From Bradysia coprophila (Eukaryota > Arthropoda > Insecta > Diptera > Sciaridae), in NCBI RefSeq assembly GCF_014529535.1, contig NC_050738.1:11493318-11557317 (forward strand): a stretch of DNA of 64,000 bases. The letters run 5' to 3'. Positions 35,101-47,200 of this stretch are shown in pieces; within the stretch, counting starts at the first letter, position 1; each line of letters opens with the position of its first letter. A program made the position numbers and the translations under genes. The notes below the pieces were generated by a model. The model saw nothing but the letters and a program-made list of their open reading frames with translations, had not been told where the DNA came from and searched no databases.

Positions 35101-37717
35101 ATATAAATTTTTTTTTGTATATTTGTTAAAACATTGAATATAAAAGTCTTGAACATTCGTTTCTTGAGTCGGTTTCGAAGAATAGATTTAATTTAAATAA
35201 ATATAGTCTTTGGTACTCTCATACATTTTGATTATACAACACCGTAATTATATTCGGAATGAATAATAAAGTAAACAACTCAAGATTTAATTAAAAAAAA
35301 GTAAGAAAAGAAAATTATTTGTTCATGTTAAATATTAAAATTCGAATAGTATCTAGTTAAATGCTGCTGCTTATACGTACAGTACCTTCAGACACCGGTA
35401 CGAGCACCGGTACGTTCATTACATTTCGTTCAGATGACAAGCGACTTTTTTTTGAAGATTTACATTCAAATTTATAACGAAACTGGTAGAAACAAACTTT
35501 TATTTTGATTTTAAAAAATAATATTTTCATAAATGAAATGACTTTGCCTTGCAATCGTTCGTTGTCCGTCTTATCTAAAAGGTTTAAAATAGAATTTGCT
35601 CAATACGTATTACACCAAGATCTCAATTTTATTATTGGAGACCTCGTTGTAAGAAATCTTAAATTAAATGTACTCCTGGGAAAGGTGAATTATATTTTAA
35701 CACAGGACATGAAAACGAACTTCCGGTAAGGATTTATTGTTTCATTGTTTTTGTGTTTCGTTGTTCCGGTCCTACCCATATCTACGGTCACAATTGGCAT
35801 GCGAATCAAATTTTTGAGTTTTCAACTTGCCCTGAACGACAGCCCTTTCAGTTAGATTATTGTCTTTAAATAGCATTCATCATTCGGTTGCCATGGTATC
35901 ATTTTGGCACCAATTTGGATTTTACAATGTCTGACGGCTGAACTAGTTCTACCCTTGTTACGCTCAAAAATGTCGTAAAACATTTTTTTTATCGGTGTAT
36001 GTATGGGTTGCAAACTGTGCCCTTATTAGACACAGCCTCGAGGTCTCTATACAAGACGTATCTACCACATCTAAGTCATAGTTTATGTACAACTCCTATT
36101 TAAAACGGACAAATCCAAATCAATTTTTCAGCATTGAATTTCCTGACGGAATGGACTGTTATTATGCATTAATTTTACTCATTCGTCTTCAAAAGTTGAA
36201 ATGTTACTTTTATTATTTTCTTCGTGTAATTCCATCGCTTCATGAAATTTATATCAAAATGCAAGATAATCTTATGTACAAATAATAGTAACCACATTTA
36301 GGTTTGTCTGTTTTGATTTGGGAATTTTCAATCTGTTATGCCCGTGAGTACAGAGACGAGAAAAAAAAACCGATGATAAGTTCTACCTCTTGTGTGCTTC
36401 GTGAGGACTTTAAAAAATAAATATCTTTCGAGAAAAAAAAAGGTAGAAATAACATAATGATGTTCACAGTGATGTTGTATTAAAAAGGCATTTTATAATA
36501 GAGAGTGGACTCAGTGGAGAGAAGAAAAAAAAACCGATCTGTAAGAACTGTGTGCTATGCAGGTATGTATAAAACGTATATATATGCATTGTATGTGAGG
36601 CAGAACAAATTTTGATTGATTTTCTGTTGAGGAATTTTAATTTATCAACAGACTGGCAAGATTAATGACTTGTTCTGTGTGGAGGTTTTTATTTGAGTAA
36701 TTTTAAGTAAGTTTTTATTGAAATCAAAAATGAGAATGGTATACTTGTACCGGAATGACTTTATGATTATGATTATATTTTTTTCCATCGTTTTAAAGTG
36801 TTGATTATAATGTCACCAATAAAGGTATATTTACCACAAAAATGGAATTTATTGAAATTTTTTGTTGTTGTTCAACTGAAATATTTTGAATTAATGCGTC
36901 GTTTCGACGAATTCCGGTTTGCGTGATTTTTTGGGAATGATTTATTTTTCACGGACGGTTAGTTACCATGTCCCGAATAGTTTTATCGATACTGCTCTTT
37001 CTCTTGATCGAAGTATTTTCGTCAGATTGAAACAACATCTATTACTTCGTTTGTTTAACATGTATTTTAGAGTAGAATACCGCGAAAGCCAAAGCCAAGC
37101 ACTTTTTTCCAATCGATATAATGTACTTAGACAAAAACCTAACATTTCCACAGGTCCAGTTTAATACTCGAAATTATTCGGTATCACACAGTCTTCCTCT
37201 TTAAAAATTTTGAAGAGTGCAACTCAACATATTTTAAGCGCAAATAGTTGTAATAATAAGAATCAGCAAAGTGTTTTATGATCCTATTTCGTACCCGACA
37301 AGCAGTGTTATGGAACCATCTTAAGGTATAACTTTTCAGTTACTTAACTAAAGTATCTCGGTTCCAGAGAACATTAAATCAATTTTCTTTGTTAACGTAC
37401 CTATTAACACTGCTAGACCGAACAATTCGGTGTCCAACATTCCCTGTTTGGCAAAATGAAGACATGTTTGAGTATACACCTCTCGAACGCGACTTTTTGC
37501 TTCGACCAGGAAGTAAAGAGTGCGAGGCTGTGGTATTCCTAATAATCTGAAATTTAATTAATTTTTTTTTGGGGTGAGAAACGTCCATTTCTATCGGCTC
37601 AAAAAATTTCAAAGGAAACACTTACCTCAATGCTAGAAATCGTGCTCCCGGTAGCAACGGTCTCGATGGTGGTGCGCAAACCTCCAAGGGTGCGCTTACG
37701 GTACAAAAAGCTCGCAT
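29132..37717 (-). CDS. ex: Expanded, FERM-domain Hippo-pathway scaffold
   Basis: Six coding exons on the - strand: 37717-37626, 37546-37401, 32987-32908, 32842-31202, 31137-29733 and 29655-29132. Every junction is GT-AG and in frame, giving 1295 aa (Drosophila Ex is about 1430). The start is the ATG at 37717, MRAFCTVSAPLEVC. Residues about 20-330 form a FERM domain: LYFLVEAKSRVREVYTQTC and GMLDTELFGLAVLIDGEYLF (F1), LSKYGPKSWRSSHTHG, then RVQFYIESPL (F2) and VWFIVYAKGIKVYGDD (F3). A long Ser/Thr-rich linker follows. The proline-rich C-terminal part has three PPxY motifs at about residues 754, 785 and 1098 (LPPPYN, DPPPYP, PPPPYDY), the sites by which Ex binds the WW domains of Yorkie. Polyproline runs also suit SH3/WW partners. 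Ex acts at the apical cortex with Merlin and Kibra to restrain Yorkie. Intron 2 (32988-37400) is 4.4 kb. Confidence 0.94.
32988..37400 (-). other. Large intron 2 of expanded
   Basis: Lies between FERM exons ending ATA G and beginning AC GGG (phase 1). No exon of another gene is recognised inside. It contains a purine-rich microsatellite (35009-35082), many T/A runs and short frames without domains. Large early introns commonly hold enhancers, but no specific site can be supported. Confidence 0.8.
35009..35082. repeat. Purine-rich (GAA/GGA)n microsatellite
   Basis: A run of GAA, AGA and GGA triplets (for example agaagaagaggaggagga) with a few interruptions, inside the large expanded intron. 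Confidence 0.85.
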
Positions 37718-37761
37718 GCTGCATCCTAGCTCCAGCTGCAGAAACTTGCTTGAAACATTTC
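37718..37761 (-). other. 5' UTR part of the first coding exon of expanded
   Basis: A pyrimidine tract and acceptor (ctctttattgcag) end at 37762, so the exon with the ATG begins at 37761. The 44 bases before the ATG are open in frame, but the protein similarity starts at the ATG. At least one further non-coding exon must lie upstream, at coordinates above 37.8 kb. I could not locate it. Confidence 0.75.
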
Positions 37762-40528
37762 CTGCAATAAAGAGAAAATGGCAATTTTAGAATACAATAA
37801 TGGACATTTTATGCTTTTATGCTTTAGTGTTCCATTTGGACATGTTATTTAACTTTTTCCCATACGTTTAAACGTATGCTATATTTCTTTGTAAATACAC
37901 CTCTAGCATTTACACAGGTTCTAAGAATAAAAATATTAAAAATTAATGAGAATAAGATTAAGATAATACAATGTGCTTCAATATTACGTATAATAATGTT
38001 GTATGGTGTTCCACTGAACTCTGACAAGGTTTTTCTTAATTGTTCGCAAAGAATGAACAACAATAATTGTTTTTTTGCATTCGGTAGCTATATACATCAT
38101 AAAATCTGCTTGCTTTTCATGCACTTTTTCAAAATAGAAACAACAAAAAAATTGTTTGTGCTACAAAGGTTTTTCTTTTTTATCAGTTTCCATTTGTGCG
38201 ACAAATTACACAATGATGCAAATAGCAATTGTAAATTCTTATTCAATACAGAAGCAACAGTTTCTATGGTCAAGACTAATTGATTCAATAGAAATTGTTG
38301 TTGGTTTTTTTTTTTTTGATTGACTATATGTACCGTACCGGAGCTGTGGAAAGAAATTTATACAAATAAACGGATTGTGCTATTGTCATTATAAATAATT
38401 TAGACATAAAAAAAAACATAATTTGACTTGACCGTACGTTGTTTTATAGAATAAGTCACCAACTAACGTAACACGTCTTTTCAACAGTAGCTATAAGCTA
38501 ATTGAAAAGCAATAAAAAAGAATCTACTTTCCATTTACATATCAGACGAAAGCACACCGAGGCACTAAGTCTAATATAATTTGGTTTGTAGCAACAAAAT
38601 ATTTTCTACTTAAAATTCCAGCAACATTTATTAAACCTGAAAGATTTAAACGAGAGAAGAGTAAAAAAAAAGGAAAATAATTTTCGTTATGTTAAATACA
38701 AAATAAGAAAATATGAGAAATTAAATCGAAAACAAATTAAAACTGTGTATGGAGTGGAGTATAGAGTGTGTCGATCATTCATTGGTGTTTATACACATAT
38801 ATATATTAAATGCATTCTAATTTATAGAGTACTCACTGTGATCCAGCACAATGTTATTATATATAAAATGGACTGTATTTATACATTCATATGATGTACA
38901 CATAATATATGTAACCCAGCCATTATTTTATGTAATGTAGACTTATACAGAATAAATTTAAAATATGTGAAGCTTGCGCAGGTGGATTTAATGATAATTC
39001 TTTGAAGTTTTTTTTTCTTCTTATTATTTTACTCTTTAATTCAGAACGAGAGAGAATCAATTTATTATTATACACATGGGTCTATGTGTCCGTTTAAACT
39101 TTTCCACCGATAAAAGACGACAAAAGAAGATAATTTAACTGAATGGTTTTGAATTAGTAATGTTAGAGATTAACATAATTAAGTTAATCGAATGGTGTGC
39201 TTGCAAGTTTTTTTTCTTTCTTCAAATAAATGGATGTGGTATTATCATCCCGTTGAGTACATCAGAACACATTAAGATAAAATAGAATTTTAATCTACCG
39301 CGGAATTTTTATTGAAATTCCGGTATTTAGTCGTCGGTGCTTGACTATTTTACAATTTTAATTAAAGAAATTCTAGATTATTCGTAAAACGTTGTTTTGA
39401 CAACTCAATAAATTAAATGCTAGCGTATTTTATTGCGTGTAATATACGAATCAACGCCAGCAGTATTATGTAGAATATAGCCAGTCTCAACGGTAAAATG
39501 CGAAATTTTCGAACTACTTCACATTTTATTTATTCAAAAACGTTCCTTCTCAGAAATCAGAAGCTCCATCATCAATTTATAATTTGTTCGCGGTGATCAT
39601 CGTATATATACAATAAAAGCTTCTTTTTTGTGGCTGTATTTCAAAATATAAAACAGATGGTCAAAATGTGATTAAATCCTTGCCTCAGGTTGTTGAGGCG
39701 GTGAAAAAAAAAAACGAAATTCCTCAATCCTTCGCTTTTTTTCAGTATAATTTGTTGTTATGTTTTAAATTATTGTGTTTATGTAGATGTTACGATAAAT
39801 AGCTCTCAGCTTCCCTTTTTTACTCGATAGCATATAAAGAATTTTACATTTTTGAATTCGATATATCAAAAAAAAAGACAACAGAAAAATGCTGGAAGCT
39901 GCTTCAGTTCTAAAATTTATTCTTTTTGTGATTCCATCCTTTTTGCCACTCAGTCATTGTCACTTTATTCAATATATTCGTCTTTGTTCAGTCTGGGTAT
40001 GACGGCATAGACCATAAAAAATATTTCTTGGTCGAATTGAACTTAGAGCCGAATAACTGAATGGAATTCTGTGGAACAAAAAATAATTAAACAGGCAGCC
40101 AGAACAACTGCAATCTTTTACCACCCAATTTCAATATATCCTTCTTGATAAACTTGGTGCTTCAAATTGAAAAACGTCACTGGATTTATAATATCTCAAA
40201 TCAATGTGTGTTATGTGTGTTCTTAGCCTGGGGTTTGAAATATGCATAATGCATTAAATAAACGAACATTGTAAGTATGCTACACCACGAGCTACACAGT
40301 TAAAACAAATCTTTTTTAGTGGTATAAATTTAGAAGCATTGGTGCATAAAGCATTAGAAAAATTTAATGCGCCTACAGAAGAGGACGTATAAATATGAAT
40401 ATAAAGATGGCCAAACATACAAGCTATGCATCCGGCTATTAATTTCATCTGTTAGCGATAAATACAACAACAGTAAGATCGGTAAGCTGTGTCTAGTGTC
40501 GTTTTTTATGGCATATTTTTTGTTAAAA

Positions 40529-40596
40529 CAAATGAAGTAAAAGATTTTGAGTCAATTTGTTGCAAGTACGCAGATCAAAAGAAGTACTAAATTTTG
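40529..40596 (+). repeat. Dispersed motif pair (GAAGTAAAAGATT family)
   Basis: caaatgaagtaaaagatttt at 40529-40548 and aaaagaagtactaaattttg at 40577-40596, in the same orientation. This is the copy closest to the family consensus; see the finding for the full list of loci. Confidence 0.7.
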
Positions 40597-41880
40597 TGAA
40601 TTTATTGTGGATATATTCGCTCACAGGGTCTGCGAAAGTTGGATGTTGCGTAATTAACTTTTGTCGATGTATTGGAATCAATAATAATTCAATTTCCGAA
40701 GTACAACACAGAAACGTTCCAACTTTCCATTACGCCCCGCTTTTCCCCCCATTAAGCCATGTTGCCTGACTGCCAGGAACAATGGTATATGCTGTTATAT
40801 TCATAATAAATCTATTTAAACGATTTATTTAAAATAATGAGATCACCCGGCGCCATTGAATATATCATTACCTTTGGAATATTATTACATCAATAACAAG
40901 ATTATGAATATATGCATTATTCATAGCACAATTAAAAATAATAATATTTAAATGACAAGCTAAGACGTTTATTCGTTTATATATACATACATAATGTTAT
41001 TTGCCGTTTGCACGCTGGTTTGGTACAATGTGTGTACTTTAAACATAAATTCCAATTATCAAAGGAATGCATACTTCAAATAATAATAATCAATAAACTC
41101 CGCATATAGCAAATATTAACAAACCTTGCATTGCGTGATATTTCGATATATATATATATATTTTTCCAACAACAAAATTTGCGGTAAAATCAATATAAAC
41201 TTTTGTTCTACGTATTTAACGTTTATATCTGTAGGTATAAGTTTATGTGGATGTAATATACATCACCACAATGGTTAGGCTAATTACTTTCAAACCTTTA
41301 AGCTAAATCCTAGTTCCAATTTGTTTCTTTTTTGTCAACTAAAAATTCTTTTTTTTTTCAAATTAATTTATTCGAAAAATTCGAATGGTCGACTGAAACA
41401 AAATGATTTTTTTTTTTAATTTGTATTATTGACAAATATTTTAATTTATATTTTCGTATGTAGAAGTTGTATTTTTCGTACGTATTATTTACATTCAAAT
41501 CTAATGTATAACCTTGGTTTGAATCAATTTTTGTGACAACCTAATCTTGAAAACAACAAGTCATTACGCTCTTACGCAAATATTATTTTAATGATACAAA
41601 AAGCGGTCGTGAATATATATATATATAGAAGTTATGCGACTCGGCGTGACTGCACATTTCAGCTATGTGATGGAAAAATATTTTGTTTCGTTTTTAAATT
41701 AGAACAAATAGAAGAAAAATGTGGAAGAATGTTCACACATTTGAAAGCGTCAAAAAAAAATCTTTCGTAAAAATTTGTTATGTAAGACATATTAAAGTGA
41801 TTTCCGGTATAATAAACTGTAGACAAAAGTGGGAAGTTATCTGAATAGCCTTTTAGAAACGACAAGCATATCACAACAAA

Positions 41881-41940
41881 ATCAGTTACTTCATTTGTGC
41901 ATCTTCTAGTGTTTGATACACAATCTACTACTTCATTCAT
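41881..41940 (-). repeat. Dispersed motif pair (GAAGTAAAAGATT family)
   Basis: Two reverse-strand copies, atcagttacttcatttgt at 41881-41898 and caatctactacttcattcat at 41921-41940, spaced as in the other pairs. Confidence 0.65.
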
Positions 41941-44589
41941 TTATTTAACATTCTACTGGAATTCCAGAAATGTACTGTAAGCAATCTAGTACATTTTCTA
42001 CTGGCCATACAAAAATCATCCAAAAATGAATTCTATGCAGTTCATACTTGATGGTATTAAAGATGTATTAAAGATGGATTATCGATTCCATATGACTAGC
42101 CGTTTCCAGAAGGTTCGTTTAGATCCACGAAACGGAAGTCCAACCGACAAATCATTTGCTACAGTAATTTATGTCCATTATTTATGTTCTCTAACGATGG
42201 TTAACATTAATTTTCAAAAGTTAATTTAAATTTCATGTTCGCGCCAACTGACTATAAGCATATTCAAATCCGATAATTAAATTCCTATTTCAGAAAAAGT
42301 AAACATAAACAACAATTCAACCTCTTGACTTTGCCAAGAAATATTCGATAACAGCATTTTTCCGTCTTAAGAATCAATTACAGCAAATATCTAAAAAATC
42401 TCACGACATTTTCGAATTCCGAACATTTTTTTTATTATGAAAACACAAAAACGTTCTCGATTGTCAAGTCGGAGAAAAAAGGCAGGGTTCGCGGAATTTT
42501 TATTAATCATTTTGAAGAAACAGTTGGTTTTTTATTCGATTCCAGAAAAGTCACACCGATCATAGTTTAATGTCAGCTGAAGTATAGGATGTTAGTTGTC
42601 TTTGTGGCGGCGTTTATTTGCGCGTATTTCTATTATAAATGCGTCTGCATTACTAGTCGCCACTATTAGTAAAATTTCAGCTCATACTGACGTGCTAAGT
42701 TACAATATAATATATAGGCTCAGAGTTAATTTCAATAGAAAAACAAAAGAAATGTGACAGTACGGCAGTAAAAAACTCTTTTCGAAACGGATAGTCATTT
42801 GGTATCGACAACGACTAACAAATTAAACGATTGGCTCTGGCCAATGTTCATTATAATAGCAAATTGTGTGATAAAAAGTAATGAAGTAATAGATTTTGTA
42901 ATAGATTTGTTGACTCGATTTCTACCAGTCCGAAGCAAATGTACGACAAATTTTAGACGATCTTCATAAGGAACTGAGAATACACTACATAAGTATTCAA
43001 GATAATGGTCTGACAAGTTTATGTTCTAGAAACGGTATAAATAAACTGTTTTCCAACGTTCCAACGATCATTGTATACGGATCATCATTTCCCAACATAA
43101 AACTCGACTCACTTTCCTGCCAAAGAATTTTTCTGCAAAAAATATATAAAAGCAAAAAAACTGCATCACGATTCTCTCCGAGATAAATTATCACCTCGAA
43201 TCAATAAACATTTCAGCCTGAAATGCATCCATTCATTCAAATTTATTACAAACCTTAAATTTTCAAAGCATTTTTTCTTCTCTTTTTTTCAGAAAAACAG
43301 CCAATATTTTTTCGTTTCATATAATTGGAATTCACATTAACACACAGCACAAAATTCAAAACTCCAAGCAATAAAATATAATATGCGTTTCGTACATCAA
43401 GGTGTATTATATATGTATCTCTACTGAAAGCGCTATATATTCTCAAGCCCATAATATCAACTTTCCACATTGCCAGAAAACCAATTTTTTATCCATTTAA
43501 ATAATCGAAAAAAAACCGTATTGTATACATACATGCATATTAAAAAGCGAAGAAGATAAAACCTGGCACAGCAATTATAGCCTGACAAATTTATGACATT
43601 GTTTGTCCTCTTGCTACTGTTGGCTGCTACGCTTTTGGCTTGTATATAAAACACGTTCAAAATTTAATATGAAGAAAAATAACAGAAAAGAAAGAGTTAA
43701 AAACTGGAAACCTCTTTAGTATATTATGTACCCAACACATATCGAATATATAAAAATGATACACAAAGATTGAACCTATTCGATTACAAAAAAAATCAGC
43801 AATTTGACCGAGAATCTGAAGCTTTTGTCACAGGTTTACAATCTCTATAATCTCTTACATACGGAAAGCTTATCGACAATATATCATTATTTGATCTGTT
43901 ACTTAGTTTGATTTAAACAATTCTCAACACAATCTTTTACTTCATTTGTTGTAACATACGTCTTACTATATATGGCGGTATAGTTCATCATTGTTATTTT
44001 TATCGCAACTGTTGTTAACAAATGAAATATCCAAATACAACCTCGGGTGTGATACTGCTTACATTCGGTTCGTCACTTTCTTCGCATTGTTGTCTTTTAT
44101 TTTTGGTATTTCAAATAAATAGTCTTATCCGACTGCAAAGTAAAAACCTTTTTTTGAGCCAAAATGGTAAAGTTGAAGATTCAGGAAAAGTAAATAATTC
44201 TAAGCTGTCGTTGAATGTATGTCGAAAATATGAGTCTGATTTAAATTCGTGAAACATTTATAAATAAAATTGTGCCGACTAGTTAGGTATTATCGACAAC
44301 GAAAACTATCATTGAAAGTTGGCGATGTACTCTGGAGCTTTAACAATGGTTTGGAACTTTTTATTTGGCCAAGTTAGGGGGTTGCAGACCGAGGCATGGC
44401 ATAATCATAATCGCATAAGATTAAATCAAAATTTGAAAAAAACATAAACTATTTTATTTGTTAAGCCCTCGGGAAATGAGGTTTACCGCTAATGTCAATG
44501 ACTCATTGACATGTATTTAGTAAAAAATTGTTACTTACGTCGAAAACCGTACTTTTCGTAATTCATTTCACCTATTTCGAAGCCTCTAG

Positions 44590-44690
44590 CATACATGTAA
44601 AATGCATTACATAACTCGGAATAAAAATGAAAGTCATATTGTCGTTAGTCTATCGACCTCGGCTTCGCCTCGGATCAACAAAACTCTCAT
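44590..44690 (-). repeat. Dispersed repeat with a CGAGGCGAAGCCGAGG core, copy 1
   Basis: On the - strand a GTTGATCCGAGGCGAAGCCG block is followed about 45 bases on by TTATTCCGAGTTATGTAA and TTTACATG. The same two blocks, in the same order, are at 60709-60805 on the + strand. The core is unusually GC-rich for this region. Confidence 0.6.
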
Positions 44691-46910
44691 AAAAACTCGA
44701 CTTTGCAACTTTCTATCCCTTGCTACGTAAATTCAGTAGTCAAATTTATAGCACGATCGCCAATTAAATGAAAAAAAAAGTCTCTGAGTCTGAAACGAAT
44801 TTCCATAGAAAACAATTTCCCTCAAAACTATTACACCTATTATCGACGAATTTCTATCAAAACAATAAACCAAAAAATTTTATTCTTCAAATTTACTTAC
44901 GTCTATACTTTCAAGCCGGGATAAACAATAACTTTCTATGTATCATAAGTTCATTACACTTCAAAATTACGATTCTTTTACTTTACACTCTTAGTATAGT
45001 TCACAGTGCATGTAAATATGTTACAGTCCTACAATTTCTCTTCGGAGTCAAGCCATTCGCGTTAGCTTTACCACACGATTAATTTTTCAAATCAATGTAT
45101 TTGAATAAATAAGAAGACGAAAAAAAAACATCAAAACTTTTTCCAGCCATATTGTGCACAACCAAATATCTTAAGAAACTCTGATATTTTTCTTGACGTG
45201 AATGAATTTGCCAGTATCTAAGGTGTAGGCAAGTTATATTAAAACGTGTCCGAATTACAAATGTAATAATATTATATGTATATATACCACCATACACATC
45301 TATAAGAAATTTTATCCACCACATAGGTATATATAGTATCTACCAAACCTAATAACCAGCGTTTTTTTTTTCCTTCCAAACAAATTTTATATGTGGTACA
45401 CCCAGCCCATTAATAACGCGGGAAATAACAACGTGCTCGGCGATTGTTTTCATTATCAATTGATTCAGTGTACACATGCGAGTCGTGGAATGTGGCTGGC
45501 CTTCAAAATATATAAAATCCAATGGAAAAGACTTGTGGTACGAGTATTATGGTGATGTGTATGTGTGGTGAAACAACATTGTGTTCTTTGACTTTACCAC
45601 GATTTTTTTTCCCTTCATCATAATCTTGTTCTGTTGCGGAATTATTGAACATTGAACAATGAATCGATTTTTTTTCCTTCATCATTTTTGTGTATAAAAT
45701 ATTCGCGCCAATTGTTTTTAAAAAGAGAAACGGAGATTTGGATTCGGTTTCTAAGGGTTTCTTTGGTAAAACAATAGGATTGTAAGCGGTCTTCAGAAAT
45801 TTAGTTTGATACTTGGGCTTTGACCGGTTGTCAATGGTTTCCTTTTTACCAAAATAATTGTAGGTCACACATACCAGGACGAGGAGTGACGCACTTCTCA
45901 GACTAAATGTACCAAATGGACTAATGTACCAAATGGACTAAATGCAGAATTGTGTTTTACCCCTCGACGCTCGTAATAGAGCTTAATTTCGAGGAATTTT
46001 ATTCTTCAAAAATTCCATAATTCCCACACAAATTTCATAAATGGACTACGGAATTTTTCGTAATTTCCGATAACTAAATCGCTTAATGGGGCCTGACACA
46101 ACGCACAACTTTACATTTTTATGAATTGAACTCATACCGAAATGCTTCATTTCCGATACATTTCAAAATATATAAATATTTCAACAACAAAAAAATTGCG
46201 AACGTACACAATAAAATTGAATAGGTCTGAATCTACAAAAGCTGATTTCGGTATGAATAATGTGATTCATTAACAAGGCATTTAAATATGTAGAGATATT
46301 CACGATATATTTATGTGGTACACATATGATTTTTCGGATTCTTTTTTTTTAATTGACAAAAACTGTTTCTGTATGCATACAACAGTACCATATTATATAA
46401 AACACGCTAATGTATCACCAAGCTTTTAATGCTTAAAAAAATGTATTCGTAAGGAATTTTTCAATATAACAGTCGGAATTTAAACCGTAAAATATTTTCA
46501 CATTCCTCATTTATATATTGATATTGCCTTTTTTGTAATTTTTTTTTTTAGAAATACAATACGGTGTGCAGTGCATATATACACAGACGTATTTATATAG
46601 TCGTATAGTTTTGGCCAGATTTGAATAAAAAAATGACCTGCAGATACGTTCAGGTACATAACATCGAATGAGTAACCTTTCATTGTTTGTTCGAAATTTT
46701 TGTGTCGGATGATGGTTTCATTCGTCTGATGGCGTACACAACATATTTGTATTTTGTAGAAAATTGGATTTTCATTCTTTTAAAAACTCGCTATTTAATT
46801 TTTTAGAGATTTTCCAGGTCATCTGCTAGCGGTAACAACGACAAAATAAGCAGGAACTTTAACCACCTTTGCTTTGTATAGTCTGATAGTTAAAACTGGA
46901 TACTAATAAA

Positions 46911-47200
46911 CGACCGATAAATTAATTCAAAACTACAGATAGAAAATAATGAATTACCGATGGAAAGTAATAAACTACCGATAGAATTTATCATTTTCTA
47001 TCGGTAGTTTATTACTTATCGATAAAACGACCAGTTTATCGGTACTCTAGTACTTTTTATCGGTAAAAAGTTATCGGTAGTTTTGAATATTTTTATCGGT
47101 ACTTGGGAATTTCGCTATCGGTACTTTATTATTTTTTATTGGTACTGTGATCGGTCATTTATTATTTTTTATCGGTAGTTTTGAATTAATTTATCGGTAG
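46911..47200. repeat. Inverted repeat built of TATCGGTA units
   Basis: The outer 23 bases (46914-46936 and 47177-47199) are perfect complements, reading ccgataaattaattcaaaac at the left. Inside, the unit TATCGGTAGTTTT or its complement recurs about ten times, with an inner palindrome at about 46960-47020. It looks like a small non-autonomous element or an expanded palindrome. There is no coding capacity. Confidence 0.85.

Larger units (their letters stand above)
37762..46910. other. Gene-free AT-rich region upstream of the expanded coding exons
   Basis: No coding exon is recognised. Open frames are short and dominated by Lys, Asn, Phe, Ile and Tyr, as expected from AT-rich DNA. Copies of the dispersed AAATGAAGTAAAAGATT motif occur at 40529, 40577, 41881, 41921, 42880 and 43931. 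A GC-richer repeat core is at 44651-44680. It is likely the first intron or the 5' flank of expanded. Confidence 0.45.

Noticed and set aside
37876-38283. 135-codon plus frame upstream of expanded
   Set aside because: The translation is dominated by Phe, Ile, Lys and Asn, as expected by chance in very AT-rich sequence; no domain and no splice support.
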